Positions 1-9,808 of a stretch of DNA of 64,000 bases are shown piece after piece. The DNA lies in assembly GCF_014634805.1 (NCBI RefSeq), contig NZ_BMBS01000002.1, positions 37,703-101,702 on the forward strand, read 5' to 3'. The translations under genes were made by a program, and so were the position numbers. The DNA is from Leuconostoc falkenbergense. Its GTDB lineage: Bacteria > Bacillota > Bacilli > Lactobacillales > Lactobacillaceae. The first letter of the stretch is position 1. Each line of letters opens with the position of its first letter. A model generated the notes under the pieces. It was not told where the DNA came from and did not search any database. It was given only the letters and a program-made list of their open reading frames with translations.

Positions 1-594
1 ACCCTTTTGATCCATTAGTCCAACAGCCATTACATTAACTAATGGATTACCCGCATAAACTGGGTCAAAACCAATTTCACCACCAACTGTGGGAATCCCA
101 ATCGCATTACCGTAACCAGCAATACCAGCAATCACACCGTCAACAATGTGGTGTGTGTGTGCGTTATCAAGTTCGCCAAAACGTAGCGAATCTAGTACAG
201 CAATAGGCTGGGCTCCCATTGAAAAAATATCGCGTAAAATACCACCAACACCAGTCGCCGCGCCTTCATAAGGCTCAACAAATGACGGATGATTATGACT
301 CTCAGCTTTGAAAACTACTGCTTGATTATCACCAATATCCAATATACCGGCACCTTCACCCGGCCCCTGCAAAACACGTTCATTGGTTGACCAAAAATGA
401 CGTAAAATTGGCTTGGACTTTTTGTAAGAAACATGTTCTGACCACATGCCAGAGAAAATACCTGTTTCAGTATAATTAGGTAAGCGATCAAGTGTATCAA
501 CAATAAGTTGGTACTCCGTATCAGTCAAACCCCATTGCTGATAAATTTTACTATCACGGACCATTTCGGGTGTTATCTCATTATCACTATGCAT
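1..594 (-). CDS. purL: Phosphoribosylformylglycinamidine synthase subunit PurL (N-terminal part)
   Basis: Large subunit of FGAM synthase, converting FGAR, ATP and glutamine-derived ammonia to FGAM in de novo purine synthesis together with PurQ and PurS. About 198 N-terminal residues are visible; the rest lies beyond the window edge. Family motifs seen are [11 protein letters not shown] (active-site His), GPGEGAG and [10 protein letters not shown] (ATP/metal binding). The ATG at 594 lies 3 bp downstream of the purQ stop, so it is the sixth gene of the purEKCSQL run. The full protein of the small PurL type is about 740 residues. Confidence 0.97.
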   Translation of the reverse strand, partial: MHSDNEITPEMVRDSKIYQQWGLTDTEYQLIVDTLDRLPNYTETGIFSGMWSEHVSYKKSKPILRHFWSTNERVLQGPGEGAGILDIGDNQAVVFKAESHNHPSFVEPYEGAATGVGGILRDIFSMGAQPIAVLDSLRFGELDNAHTHHIVDGVIAGIAGYGNAIGIPTVGGEIGFDPVYAGNPLVNVMAVGLMDQKG

Positions 595-597
595 GTC

Positions 598-1263
598 CTA
601 ATCTCCCGCTATTATCTCTGACAAAATGCTTTTGAAAAATGGTTGTCCATCAACATTGCCTGTTACTGCGTCTACTGCGCGTTCTGGATGTGGCATCATG
701 CCAAAGACATTGCCCCGTTCATTCATAATGCCAGCGATGTCATGTGCCGAACCATTAGGATTTTGAGCATAACGGAAAACAATTTGATGATTATCTTCCA
801 GTTGCGCTAATGTTGCGTCATCAGCATAGTAATTACCTTCACCGTGAGCAATTGGAATCATAATTGATTCTGTTTCATAGGCATTTGTGAACGCTGTATT
901 TGGATTTTCAATCAACAGCTCAACATCTTCACAAATAAAACCCGGTACCTTGTTAACTTGCAATTGACCAGGTAACAAACCAGCTTCAGTCAAAATTTGG
1001 AATCCGTTGCAGACACCCACCACTAATTTACCATCGTTAGCCGCTTGAATAACGGCCGCCATGATTGGCGAAAACTTTGCAATGGCGCCAGTTCTCAAAT
1101 AGTCACCGTAGGCAAAACCACCTGGTAAAAAGACGGCGTCAAAGTCATTGAGGTCGTTATTATCAGCTGAAAGGATTTCGGCGTCAATACCAAAATCTTG
1201 CAAAGCATATAACATATCAAAATCGCAATTTGATCCTGGAAATCTAATTACTGCTGCTTTCAT
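598..1263 (-). CDS. purQ: Phosphoribosylformylglycinamidine synthase subunit PurQ (glutaminase)
   Basis: Class I glutamine amidotransferase subunit that hydrolyses glutamine and channels ammonia to PurL. At 221 residues it has the usual length for the separate subunit. The catalytic triad is visible: nucleophile Cys85 in VCNGFQ, and His192 and Glu194 in PHPER. The FPGSNCDFD and PGGFAYGD stretches are typical of PurQ. Its ATG overlaps the purS stop by 4 bp (ATGA), indicating translational coupling in the pur operon. Confidence 0.98.
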   Translation of the reverse strand: MKAAVIRFPGSNCDFDMLYALQDFGIDAEILSADNNDLNDFDAVFLPGGFAYGDYLRTGAIAKFSPIMAAVIQAANDGKLVVGVCNGFQILTEAGLLPGQLQVNKVPGFICEDVELLIENPNTAFTNAYETESIMIPIAHGEGNYYADDATLAQLEDNHQIVFRYAQNPNGSAHDIAGIMNERGNVFGMMPHPERAVDAVTGNVDGQPFFKSILSEIIAGD

Positions 1264-1529
1264 AAGGTTGCCTCGTCTTCATTGACAATGGATAAATCAA
1301 AACGGTAGGTTTCTGTATTTTGGTTAATTAAAAGTGAATCGGTAAAACTTTTCACTTCAGCAGTTGCCGCTTCAACATCTCGTGCATCCAATTTCACTTC
1401 GAAATACTTACCCTGTGATACTTGCGAAATACCAGTGTAATCCAGTCGTGTCAGGGCTGATTTGATGACCTCACCTTGTGGATCAAGAATTGATGGCTTA
1501 TAGGTAACATAAATTTTGGCTAAGTACAT
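1260..1529 (-). CDS. purS: Phosphoribosylformylglycinamidine synthase subunit PurS
   Basis: Small subunit bridging PurL and PurQ in the Gram-positive-type FGAM synthase. At 89 residues it is the expected size, with the PurS fold start ([21 protein letters not shown]) and a GKYFEVKLD strand. GGAGAAATAAAC precedes the ATG, lying across the purC stop codon 2 bp upstream. It overlaps purQ by 4 bp. Confidence 0.96.
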   Translation of the reverse strand: MYLAKIYVTYKPSILDPQGEVIKSALTRLDYTGISQVSQGKYFEVKLDARDVEAATAEVKSFTDSLLINQNTETYRFDLSIVNEDEATL

Positions 1530-1531
1530 GT

Positions 1532-2281
1532 TTATTTCTCCAATTTTTCTAAACGCTGTAATACTTCACGATAACCGACCGTCAAATCACCTTTGTGTTG
1601 GCGGAATATGTCTTTATCAAGTGATTGACCACTTGTTTTGTCAACCAAACGCATATTATCTGGTGACAATTCATCCGCGAGAATCATATTGCCATCAGCT
1701 CTTCGACCAAATTCCAGCTTGAAGTCAATCAGCTCAATATTAATTTCTGCAAACCGACGTCTCAATATATCGTTGATTTCAGCGCTTTTCAAGCGAAGCG
1801 ATTTAATTTCTTCAGCTGTTGCGTAATGCAAAGCAATAAGTTGTGAATCGTTAATAAATGGATCATCCAAAGCATCTGATTTATAGTAAAATTCTTGCAC
1901 AATTGGTGTTAACTCAGTCATGCTCGCGACACCAAATCGACTGACAAAATGACCTGAAGCAAAATTTCGCACCACGACTTCAACGGGAATGATATCTAAT
2001 TTTTCAACCAACTCATCCGTTTCTGAGATGTGTTTTAAATAATGCGTTGCAACGCCATGTTGATGGAGGTGCTTGAATAAGAGATAGGAAATTGCACTAT
2101 TAAGGCGGCCTTTATCAGAAATATTTTCATGAACTTTACCATTTAAAGCTGTTGCTTGGTTTGTATCATGTAACCACAAAATATCTGCCTGACTTGTCCA
2201 ATAAACAGATTTAGCCTTTCCTTGATACTTCAAATCACCACGTGTTATCGTTTGATTGTTATAGTCTGTTACGTTGTTCAT
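1532..2281 (-). CDS. purC: SAICAR synthetase PurC
   Basis: Phosphoribosylaminoimidazole-succinocarboxamide synthase, joining aspartate to CAIR with ATP in purine synthesis. The 249 residues carry the family motifs YQGKAKSVYW near the N-terminus, PVEVVVRNFASG and DFKLEFGR, plus an ADELSPDNMR stretch that binds nucleotide and metal. The gene begins inside the 3' end of purK (23-bp overlap), with GGGGTAAACAAC before its ATG, so translation is coupled. Confidence 0.97.
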   Translation of the reverse strand: MNNVTDYNNQTITRGDLKYQGKAKSVYWTSQADILWLHDTNQATALNGKVHENISDKGRLNSAISYLLFKHLHQHGVATHYLKHISETDELVEKLDIIPVEVVVRNFASGHFVSRFGVASMTELTPIVQEFYYKSDALDDPFINDSQLIALHYATAEEIKSLRLKSAEINDILRRRFAEINIELIDFKLEFGRRADGNMILADELSPDNMRLVDKTSGQSLDKDIFRQHKGDLTVGYREVLQRLEKLEK

Positions 2282-3374
2282 GTTGTTTACCCCATGCGAT
2301 TAATGCTTGCCCGTTTTCATCACCTAGCACCGTAATGTGTCCCATTTTACGATCTGCCTTGATCGTTGCCTTGCCGTAATCATGAAAATGCCATTCTGGA
2401 TGATTTTTAAAATCGGCCTTTGCCTGCGTCAATTCATCACCTAATAAATTCAACATTGTTGCTGGCTGCGTTAACGTAATCTCTGGCAGTGGCAATCCTA
2501 CAATGCTTCGAATATGACCTTCGAATTGAGAAACATTGGTTGCTTCAATAGTAAAGTGCCCTGAATTATGAGGCCGTGGGGCCAACTCGTTTACCCAAAC
2601 TTCCTCGTCATTGACAAATAATTCAATACCCAAAATACCACGCAAATCAATTTTTTTAGCAATTTGATGAGCAATCTCGATGATCTTTTTGCGCAATGTG
2701 CTAGAAATTTTAGCAGGAACGGTTGTGTACTTTAAAATATGATTTTGATGCACATTTTCTGCAATTGGCCATGTCGTTATTTGTCCATCATGAGAACGAG
2801 AAACCATGATACTAACCTCTTGCTTAAAATTGACCAGTGTTTCCAAGATTAGTCGACCACCTGGAAAATTATCAGCTAATTGTGATGCTTCGAATGGTGT
2901 ATTAAGTTGCCATTGACCATGCCCATCATAACCACCACTAACCGTTTTTAAAATTGAAGGCGTCGTTACCGTTTTCAGCTGTTCAGCTGAATCAATTATT
3001 TGAAATGGTGCGACTGGCACACCTGCTTCATCACGAATAAACGTTTTTTCTGCTATGCGATCACTGGTAATTCTTAACAAATCAACCCCTTGTGGCAAAA
3101 TTTTTGAGGCATACTTTTCCAAAACATCGCGATCAACGTTTTCAAATTCATAAGTTAGCACGTCACTGCGACTAGCTAGAATTTTTAGGGCACTCACATC
3201 GTCATAGCTTGCGATAATTTGATCATCTGCTACCTGCCCTGCTGGAGACTGTGGTGTTGGATCAAGCACAATGACAGTGTAACCCATTGGTTTTGCAGCC
3301 AATGCCATCATACGCCCAAGTTGCCCACCACCAATGATACCAATGGTTGCTGGTGGTAAAATACTATGCGTCAT
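2259..3374 (-). CDS. purK: N5-carboxyaminoimidazole ribonucleotide synthase PurK
   Basis: ATP-grasp enzyme that carboxylates AIR to N5-CAIR, the substrate of PurE. The 371 residues include an N-terminal Rossmann-like [17 protein letters not shown] and the ATP-grasp features [13 protein letters not shown] and [17 protein letters not shown]. The start overlaps the purE stop by 4 bp (ATGA), and the 3' end runs 23 bp into purC, as expected in a tightly packed pur operon. Confidence 0.97.
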   Translation of the reverse strand: MTHSILPPATIGIIGGGQLGRMMALAAKPMGYTVIVLDPTPQSPAGQVADDQIIASYDDVSALKILASRSDVLTYEFENVDRDVLEKYASKILPQGVDLLRITSDRIAEKTFIRDEAGVPVAPFQIIDSAEQLKTVTTPSILKTVSGGYDGHGQWQLNTPFEASQLADNFPGGRLILETLVNFKQEVSIMVSRSHDGQITTWPIAENVHQNHILKYTTVPAKISSTLRKKIIEIAHQIAKKIDLRGILGIELFVNDEEVWVNELAPRPHNSGHFTIEATNVSQFEGHIRSIVGLPLPEITLTQPATMLNLLGDELTQAKADFKNHPEWHFHDYGKATIKADRKMGHITVLGDENGQALIAWGKQHEQRNRL

Positions 3375-3856
3375 TTCAACTCCTTTTCACTGTCAACTGA
3401 ATGTTGTGTTTGAGCTTGCCTGAAGTTAGTCAACTTGGCCAATACTTCATCATCAGATAATGCGATTATTTGGGCTGCCAAAATGGCTGCATTTTTAGCA
3501 CCAGCATCACCAATTGCAACTGTTGCAACGGGAACGCCTGCTGGCATTTGAACAATCGATAACAACGAATCAATGCCGTTTAAAGCATGTGATTTCATAG
3601 GAACACCAATCACTGGTAAGGTGGTGTTAGCAGCTAGCATACCTGGTAAATGTGCAGCGCCACCCGCACCAGCAATAATGACTTGAAAATGATTATCGCG
3701 TGCTTTTTCAGCAAAATTTTGTAAATGTACGGGCATACGGTGAGCTGAAATCACGTGCTTTTCGTAGCTAACACCCAACTCTTTTAAAAGCATGACTGTT
3801 TGCTTCATGCTTTCCCAATCACTGGTTGACCCCATTACAACGGCTACTTGTGTCAT
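3371..3856 (-). CDS. purE: N5-carboxyaminoimidazole ribonucleotide mutase PurE
   Basis: Class I PurE moves the carboxyl group of N5-CAIR to make CAIR. The 161 residues contain [12 protein letters not shown] (substrate-binding Ser and Asp), the SAHRMP loop and [14 protein letters not shown]. It is the first gene of the visible pur operon. GGAG lies 7 nt before the ATG, and a promoter with PurBox elements lies directly upstream (3899-3986). Confidence 0.97.
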   Translation of the reverse strand: MTQVAVVMGSTSDWESMKQTVMLLKELGVSYEKHVISAHRMPVHLQNFAEKARDNHFQVIIAGAGGAAHLPGMLAANTTLPVIGVPMKSHALNGIDSLLSIVQMPAGVPVATVAIGDAGAKNAAILAAQIIALSDDEVLAKLTNFRQAQTQHSVDSEKELK

Positions 3857-3898
3857 TTTTTCTCCATTCTTTTTAGTTCCGCATCACTAATCATTCGT

Positions 3899-3986
3899 TT
3901 ATGATACTAATTTAACAAATTTTCAATCAATTGTGTTCGTTTTAAAATAAGAATTTTCACAGTTTATTGTTTATAGTTCGCTTTTT
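3899..3986 (-). promoter_or_regulatory. pur operon promoter with two PurBox-like elements
   Basis: On the minus strand, TTGATT (3925-3930) and TATCAT (3901-3906), 18 bp apart, form a plausible promoter about 45 bp before purE. Upstream are AAAACGAACACA (core CGAAC at 3935-3939) and AAAAAGCGAACTAT (core at 3976-3980). They share the CGAAC core and A/T flanks of PurR PurBoxes and lie in the same orientation, 41 bp apart. In lactococci PurR activates from upstream sites, and this layout fits that mode better than a B. subtilis-style inverted pair. The motif match is seen; the regulation is inferred. Confidence 0.65.
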
Positions 3987-4076
3987 GCTGGATTTTTACG
4001 CATTTTAACAAAAATAACCGAATGTTAAGTTTATTAGCGCTTTCAAAAACAATTTAAAATACATTTTTTTGAGCAC

Positions 4077-4101
4077 AAAAAAAAAGCGACAAGCGCTTTT
4101 T
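4077..4101 (-). terminator. Intrinsic terminator after glnA
   Basis: AAAAAGCG and CGCTTTTT form a stem around a 5-nt loop, followed on the minus strand by a further T run. It sits 12 bp past the glnA stop. Confidence 0.8.
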
Positions 4102-4113
4102 AAAATAATTATT

Positions 4114-5460
4114 TTAGTAATTTTCAAGATAAGAATCTGTTTCCCATTCAGAAACAAACTGACGATATGATGTGTATTCAATCTTCTTTGCTTCAATGAA
4201 CTTGTCTGCAATATGTTCTCCGATGGCTGAACGAACAACGTCGTCAGCTGCTAACTCACGGACGGCTGCCAACAAAGTGTCTGGCAAATCTGTAATGCCA
4301 GCCTTTTCACGTTCAACCTCATCCATCAAATAAATGTTTTTATCGACTGAAGCCAAAGGCTCTAGTTCACGCTTGATACCATCCAATCCCGAAGCCAAAA
4401 TGGCTGCTAAAGCAGTATATGGATTAGCTGTTGGATCAACTGAACGTAGTTCCAAACGTGTTGAATTGCCACGTGAAGCTGGAACTCGAACCATTGGTGA
4501 ACGATTTGATGCTGACCATGCAACATAAACAGGTGCTTCAAATCCTGGTGTTAGGCGCTTGTAAGAATTAACTGTTGGGTTTGCAAGTGCTGTAAACGCA
4601 GTCGCATGTTCCAAAATACCACCCAAGAAATTATAGGCTGTTTTTGACAAGCCCATTTCATCTGACGTATCAACAAACGAATTACCATCTTTAGTAAATA
4701 GTGACATGTTAGTGTGCATACCCGATCCGTTGATACCGGCAACAGGCTTAGGCATAAAGGTTGCATAGTAACCATTCTTACGTGCAATCGTTTTAACAAC
4801 CAACTTAAATGTCTGAATATTGTCAGCTGCTTCAAGGGCTGACGCATATTTAAAGTCCACTTCATGTTGACCTTCAGCGACTTCGTGGTGAGCAGCTTCA
4901 ATTTCAAAGCCCATTTTTTCCAAAGTCAAAACAATTTCACGACGAACATTTTCGCCCATATCCAATGGTGCTAAGTCAAAATAGCCACCTTTGTCATTTA
5001 ATTCAGTAGTTGGGTTGCCTTTTTCATCGAGTTTGAACAAGAAAAACTCAGGTTCTGTACCAACGTTAAATGCCGTAAATCCAGCTTCACGTGCATCAGC
5101 TAGTACTGAACGTAGTGCATGACGTGGATCTCCCGCAAATGGCTCACGATCAGAAGTGTAAATATCTGCAATTAGACGGGCAACTTTACCACCATGACCA
5201 TCTGTTTCCCAAGGGAAAATCATAAATGTCGATAAATCTGGGTAAAGGTACATATCTGATTCATTGATACGAACAAAGCCCTCGATTGATGAACCATCAA
5301 ACATCAAATTGTTGTCAAGTACTTTATCTAATTGAGACGTTGGTACTTCAACGTTTTTAATCGCACCAAGTACATCAGTAAATGTCACCCGAATGAATTC
5401 CACATTTTCATCAACAACGATCTGTTTAATTTCTTCTTTGGTAAATGTTTTGCGAGCCAT
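4114..5460 (-). CDS. glnA: Glutamine synthetase, type I
   Basis: Makes glutamine from glutamate, ammonia and ATP; it is the cell's main ammonium-assimilating enzyme, and in Firmicutes it also signals nitrogen status to GlnR. The 448 residues match the GSI-alpha length. Motifs seen are the FDGSSIEGF latch region, EPEFFLF, the metal site [23 protein letters not shown], the Arg-rich NRSPMVRVP and the C-terminal [11 protein letters not shown]. It follows glnR by 12 bp, forming glnRA, and ends at a strong terminator. The Tyr-adenylylation region of the beta subtype is not expected at this length. Confidence 0.98.
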   Translation of the reverse strand: MARKTFTKEEIKQIVVDENVEFIRVTFTDVLGAIKNVEVPTSQLDKVLDNNLMFDGSSIEGFVRINESDMYLYPDLSTFMIFPWETDGHGGKVARLIADIYTSDREPFAGDPRHALRSVLADAREAGFTAFNVGTEPEFFLFKLDEKGNPTTELNDKGGYFDLAPLDMGENVRREIVLTLEKMGFEIEAAHHEVAEGQHEVDFKYASALEAADNIQTFKLVVKTIARKNGYYATFMPKPVAGINGSGMHTNMSLFTKDGNSFVDTSDEMGLSKTAYNFLGGILEHATAFTALANPTVNSYKRLTPGFEAPVYVAWSASNRSPMVRVPASRGNSTRLELRSVDPTANPYTALAAILASGLDGIKRELEPLASVDKNIYLMDEVEREKAGITDLPDTLLAAVRELAADDVVRSAIGEHIADKFIEAKKIEYTSYRQFVSEWETDSYLENY

Positions 5461-5472
5461 GATTTTCCTTCC

Positions 5473-5814
5473 TTAACGAGCCCCGAATCGCCCAATTTGA
5501 GCGAATTCTTTCTGTAATGAACGACGTAGTGCTGATTCCGAATCTTGTTTTTCTTGTGCTTTGCGGTGTTGTTTGGCGAATATTTCTTGAATATCTTTGA
5601 TAGAATCACCCGAATCCAAAAAATCACGAATAGCTAATAATCGATCAACATCATTTAGTGAAAATCGGCGCTGACCACCTTTACCACGTCCTGGTGTGAT
5701 TAAGTTTTGCTGCTCATAATACCGTATTTGACGGTCAGTCAGTAACGTCAATTCACGAACTGTACCAATTGTTAAAATCGATAGATTACGTCTTAACTCA
5801 CGTTCGCTCATCAC
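5473..5814 (-). CDS. glnR: GlnR, MerR-family nitrogen repressor
   Basis: Transcriptional repressor of nitrogen genes, stimulated by feedback-inhibited glutamine synthetase. The 113 residues hold an N-terminal MerR-type winged HTH: IGTVRELTLLTDRQIRYYEQQNLITPGR, then RRFSLNDVDRLL. The C-terminal tail is short, as in GlnR, and ends GRFGAR. It lies directly before glnA, and a perfect GlnR-type operator lies 60 bp upstream, so it is probably autoregulated. Confidence 0.95.
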   Translation of the reverse strand: MMSERELRRNLSILTIGTVRELTLLTDRQIRYYEQQNLITPGRGKGGQRRFSLNDVDRLLAIRDFLDSGDSIKDIQEIFAKQHRKAQEKQDSESALRRSLQKEFAQIGRFGAR

Positions 5815-5841
5815 AATACCCCTTCGCTTAAGATACTTTTA

Positions 5842-5891
5842 TTTTATACGAAATTTTAGTTGTTTGCAAATATATGTCAGGAAACCTAACA
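5842..5891 (-). promoter_or_regulatory. glnRA promoter with GlnR operator
   Basis: TGTTAGGTTTCCTGACA at 5875-5891 matches the GlnR/TnrA consensus TGTNA-N7-TNACA exactly. Just downstream are TTGCAA (5864-5869) and a TATAAA-like -10 (about 5843-5848), though with a short 15-16 bp spacer. The operator abuts the -35, as in other Firmicutes glnRA promoters, implying repression by GlnR when glutamine is plentiful. Confidence 0.85.
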
Positions 5892-5938
5892 TATATTTTT
5901 TTATTATACCAATTAATTTTTATCATTATTAAAGAAAA

Positions 5939-5964
5939 AGGTAAGGGCACAATCGTCCTTACCT
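5939..5964 (-). terminator. Terminator after the sortase gene
   Basis: AGGTAAGG and CCTTACCT form an 8-bp stem with a 10-nt loop, followed on the minus strand by TTTTTC. Confidence 0.8.
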
Positions 5965-5972
5965 AAAAAGTG

Positions 5973-6965
5973 TTATTTTGTACCACCCTGATCACCATTG
6001 GCACCCTCTTCAACACCTGGGTTCCACCAACTCACACGAGCATTGGTGTTATAAACCTGTAAGTTAAATCTCGAAACAACGCTTTGCGGGGCGTTTTTCC
6101 AAGTATAAGTGTGCTTCAAATCTGCGTGGGTAATAATACGATACTGAGTTGAGGGAAATAAGCAACTAATGATTGTTAACTGCGCGTTTTTTGTTGGATC
6201 CAAAACCGAGACATCTGTATTCTTAACAGCATCTTGCCCTGTAATCTCATATTGGTATAAGCCTTTATTGTTTGCCAACAGAACTGATGTGCCATTCAAC
6301 CATGATGATCCCTTTAATTGACCATTAGTGAGATAAGGTGCATTTTGATTAATGACTTGTTGCAAGCCACTAAATCCAGTCACACCATCATTGAAATTAT
6401 GTGCTGCCAAACCATAGTTTCCTTGACCCATCACTGGTACTTTAGTGCCATCTGGGTCTTGACTAGAGCGGTTGGCGTAATCAGCCCCCAAATTCAACCC
6501 AGCATCACTATAAGCATCATTATAGATTGGCAACAAAATATTACGACTTGGAATCGACACAAAACCTTGTTTTTCAAAGCCCTTGGCGGCATTTCGCATT
6601 ACCATTTTCCTAATTGTGGCACGTGAAACCGTAGATGATGATGCTTTTTTGTCTGCTACTTGTCGTTCATGGTGCTGAACAGGTTTCAAAATAGCAGTTT
6701 TAACGCCTAATATATTTTGTTGATAAACATAGGTACCACCGAGGTATGCTAGTAAAATAATGCATGCACCAATTAAACCATCATAGATAAGTTGGCGTGG
6801 TTTGAATTTGTGATGACGCAAACGAGTTATCAATAAGCGACAAATAGCAACCAGCAAGAAAGCCACCACGAAAACGGCAACATAAGTCGCAATTTGATGA
6901 GCTAATTGATGAGGAACTTGACTGTCATTTAGCGTAGCTGCTAAATTATTTGGTAATATTATCAT
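5973..6965 (-). CDS. srtA: Class A-like sortase with two N-terminal membrane segments
   Basis: Membrane-bound transpeptidase that attaches LPXTG-type surface proteins to the wall. All three sortase catalytic residues are visible: His189 in GLAAHNF, Cys268 in LTIISC and Arg276 in QYRIITHADL. At 330 residues it is longer than the usual 220-250 of class A enzymes. Instead of one anchor it shows two hydrophobic segments (about 26-48 and 60-80), joined by a basic loop, and a polar tail after the sortase domain ending near GDQGGTK. It stands alone after polA, with no LPXTG substrate nearby, so a housekeeping role is inferred. The exact class is uncertain. Confidence 0.85.
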   Translation of the reverse strand: MIILPNNLAATLNDSQVPHQLAHQIATYVAVFVVAFLLVAICRLLITRLRHHKFKPRQLIYDGLIGACIILLAYLGGTYVYQQNILGVKTAILKPVQHHERQVADKKASSSTVSRATIRKMVMRNAAKGFEKQGFVSIPSRNILLPIYNDAYSDAGLNLGADYANRSSQDPDGTKVPVMGQGNYGLAAHNFNDGVTGFSGLQQVINQNAPYLTNGQLKGSSWLNGTSVLLANNKGLYQYEITGQDAVKNTDVSVLDPTKNAQLTIISCLFPSTQYRIITHADLKHTYTWKNAPQSVVSRFNLQVYNTNARVSWWNPGVEEGANGDQGGTK

Positions 6966-6985
6966 GATAATCCTATACTTTTCTG

Positions 6986-9670
6986 TTACTTAGCATCATA
7001 CCATGTGGCGCCAGAATGACTTTCCACTTTCAAAGGTACATCTAATGACACTGCTGAATCCATCACACTGGTAATGATTTCTGATAATGCATCAATTTCA
7101 CTAGATGGGGCTTCAAAAATTAATTCATCGTGTACCTGTAATAGCATGCGTGCTTGGAAGTGATGCGCTTTTAATGCATCATTAACTTTAATCATAGCGA
7201 TTTTGATGATATCAGCAGCTGATCCTTGAATCGGTGAATTCATGGCAGTCCGCTCGGCAAAAGAACGCAAATTAAAGTTTTTCGCATTAATATCTGGCAA
7301 GTAACGACGACGATGAGCAATTGTTTCGACATAGCCATGATCGTGCGCAAATTGTTTGATTTGATTCATCCAATCATGTATTTGAGGAAACTCTTGAAAA
7401 TAAGTATCAATAAATCGCTTGGCTTCAGCTCGAGAAATGCCCAAATTATTAGCCAGACCGAAGTCAGATATACCATAAACGATTCCAAAATTAACTGCTT
7501 TAGCAGTTCGTCTCATAAGTGGATCAACGACGGCATCATTTGGCAAACCAAATACAGCTCGTGCAGTTTCCGCATGAATATCTTCGCCATTCAAAAATGC
7601 TTTTTGCATATTAGCATCCCCTGTCACATGTGCCAACACACGAAGCTCAATTTGAGAATAGTCGGCACCAAAAATTTGCCAATTTGGTTCACTTGGAATA
7701 AACGCCGTGCGAATTAAACGTCCTTCTTCTGAGCGCATTGGAATATTTTGAAGATTGGGGTCAACAGATGATAATCTTCCTGTTTGAGTGAGCGTTTGCA
7801 AGAATCGGGTGTGGATTTTACTATCTTCTGGATAAATGACTGACAGTAAACCATCAATGTAAGTAGATTTAAGTTTAGCCAGCTGACGATACTGCAATAT
7901 GTGATCCACAATCGGTGCTTGTGGGGCCAACTTTTCAAGAACATCAATTGCCGTAGAATAACCTGTTTTCGTTTTTTTGATAACTGGCAATCCCATTTTT
8001 TCAAATAACAGCACACCGAGCTGTTTAGGTGAGTTTAAATTGATTTTTTCTCCCGCCTCAATATAGATAGCTGACTGAATATCTTCAATACGTTGCGCTA
8101 AATCACGTCCTCTTTCTTGTAAATATTCTGGGTTAACTTTAATTCCTTGAAACTCCATATTAGCTAATACATGTGCTAATGGTAACTCAATGTCCGTATA
8201 TAAATGAGTCTGTTGATGTTCATTTAATGCTGAAAAAGTTGGCTCTTCTAATGCCATCAACGCATTTGCTTTGTTAGCAATATGCATCAAAACTCGACCA
8301 CTATCTGAAGGTATCTTAAATTTAGCGCCCTTGCCATAGACTTCTTCATCAGGAGTGAGATAAATGTCAAATCGTTGCGCTAATGTCGCAAACACATTGT
8401 CATTATCAACAGTATCCAGTAAATATGCCGCGAGCAAAAAGTCAAAATTAACACCAGTTAATTTCAAGCCTAAACGCTTAAATAAGACTAATTGCGCCTT
8501 GACATTGAAAACATTTTTTTGAATTTTATCGTTTTCAACCAACGTTTTGAGTTCGGACTGCTGTAATAATGACACATCTCGGCTACCATAATACCCGACA
8601 GCAGCATTTCCAATCACAAAGCCAATCATCTCGCCAGCATGATAATCTTCGCCGACATATTCAATATGGAGCGCAACTTTGTCCCCTAACATACTCAAAG
8701 CGCATAAATTACTGTCTTTTAATTCAACAACTTGTACACTCTTCTCACCAACCGTATCGTCTCCGGCAATTTGCCCCGAACGTTTTAGTGCTTTAATTTT
8801 AGCTAATTGTTGCTTAAAATCTAATTTCTCATAAAAAGGAATGAGAGCATCATAATCAACACCGCGATATTCAATCTCTTCCAATGGTAATTCAAGATCA
8901 GCCGCTGTTAAAATCGTCGCTAGTTGACGTGCTCGAAAAGCTTGATCGCGATCATTTATCAGATTTTCTTTCATTTTAGACGGCTTCATGCCATCAATAT
9001 AGGCATACAGATTATCCAAGTCATGGTACTCTGCTAGTAACTTAAGCGCCGTTTTCTCACCGACTTTTGTTACACCGGGATAATTATCAGAAGTATCACC
9101 AGTCAAAGCTTTTTTTTCAATAATTTGGGCCGGCGTCAAATTGAATTTTTCTAGTATGTAATCCGGCGTATAGCGTTCAATTTCGGTCACACCTTTTTTG
9201 GTGACATTTACAGTAATGTTATCAGTCGCAAGTTGTATTAAATCTTGGTCACCAGTCACAATGGTCACTGAGTATCCAGCCGCCTCGCCTAAACGCGAAT
9301 ATGTCCCAATAATGTCGTCTGCCTCAAGCCCTTCTTGTTGATAATTGCGCAGCCCATGGAGCGCGACCATTTCACGCAAATAAGGAAATTGTTCTAAAAA
9401 TTCAGATGGTGTTTTAGAACGCCCATCTTTATAACTTGATAATAGTTCACCACGAAACGTCGTTTTACCAGAACCAGCATCCCAAGCCACTACTGCCAAA
9501 TCAGGTTGCATCGGATCAACTATTTGATCCAAGAAATTGTTAAACGCAACTAGTGCATTAGTATGTAGGCCATCATGTGAAATCATACGGTCTAGTTGAT
9601 TATACATCGCATAAAAGGCTCGAAAAGCCAGTGAATTGCCATCAATTAATAAGAGTTTTTTATTGGTCAT
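6986..9670 (-). CDS. polA: DNA polymerase I
   Basis: Repair and Okazaki-fragment-processing polymerase. The 894 residues show an N-terminal 5'-3' exonuclease domain (LLLIDGNSLAFRAFYA, GLEADDIIGTY, KALTGDTSDNYPGV), a central 3'-5' exonuclease-like domain and a family A polymerase domain. Polymerase motif A is DYSQIELRVLAH, the O-helix is RRTAKAVNFGIVYG, and motif C is LLQVHDELIFE. The acidic proofreading residues are hard to find in the middle domain, which is usual for Bacillales/Lactobacillales PolA and suggests no proofreading. It is separated from the sortase gene by 20 bp. Confidence 0.98.
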   Translation of the reverse strand: MTNKKLLLIDGNSLAFRAFYAMYNQLDRMISHDGLHTNALVAFNNFLDQIVDPMQPDLAVVAWDAGSGKTTFRGELLSSYKDGRSKTPSEFLEQFPYLREMVALHGLRNYQQEGLEADDIIGTYSRLGEAAGYSVTIVTGDQDLIQLATDNITVNVTKKGVTEIERYTPDYILEKFNLTPAQIIEKKALTGDTSDNYPGVTKVGEKTALKLLAEYHDLDNLYAYIDGMKPSKMKENLINDRDQAFRARQLATILTAADLELPLEEIEYRGVDYDALIPFYEKLDFKQQLAKIKALKRSGQIAGDDTVGEKSVQVVELKDSNLCALSMLGDKVALHIEYVGEDYHAGEMIGFVIGNAAVGYYGSRDVSLLQQSELKTLVENDKIQKNVFNVKAQLVLFKRLGLKLTGVNFDFLLAAYLLDTVDNDNVFATLAQRFDIYLTPDEEVYGKGAKFKIPSDSGRVLMHIANKANALMALEEPTFSALNEHQQTHLYTDIELPLAHVLANMEFQGIKVNPEYLQERGRDLAQRIEDIQSAIYIEAGEKINLNSPKQLGVLLFEKMGLPVIKKTKTGYSTAIDVLEKLAPQAPIVDHILQYRQLAKLKSTYIDGLLSVIYPEDSKIHTRFLQTLTQTGRLSSVDPNLQNIPMRSEEGRLIRTAFIPSEPNWQIFGADYSQIELRVLAHVTGDANMQKAFLNGEDIHAETARAVFGLPNDAVVDPLMRRTAKAVNFGIVYGISDFGLANNLGISRAEAKRFIDTYFQEFPQIHDWMNQIKQFAHDHGYVETIAHRRRYLPDINAKNFNLRSFAERTAMNSPIQGSAADIIKIAMIKVNDALKAHHFQARMLLQVHDELIFEAPSSEIDALSEIITSVMDSAVSLDVPLKVESHSGATWYDAK

Positions 9671-9770
9671 TTGCTATCCATTCTGTTTTTCATTGTAATG
9701 ATATCTTCAAAAACAATGTAGTGAGATAATACCTATCCCAATTATTATACCATGTAATAATTTCCCAAAT

Positions 9771-9800
9771 AAAAAAGCCCTAACGGGCTGATTTTTATTT
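9771..9800 (-). terminator. Terminator after the BI-1 family gene
   Basis: AGCCC (9776-9780) and GGGCT (9785-9789) with loop TAAC; a T run follows on the minus strand, and AT-rich flanks on both sides could make it bidirectional. Confidence 0.75.
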
Positions 9801-9808
9801 TAAATAAA

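Noticed and set aside
4021..4040. A cre site near the pur promoter
   Set aside because: TGAAAGCGCTAATA has a mismatch in the conserved final CA and lies about 170 bp from purE, near the glnA 3' end.
4005..4238. ORFs lying opposite to or in another frame of glnA, polC, murC and other large genes
   Set aside because: They lack ribosome binding sites, run antisense or out of frame within conserved genes, and have no family features.
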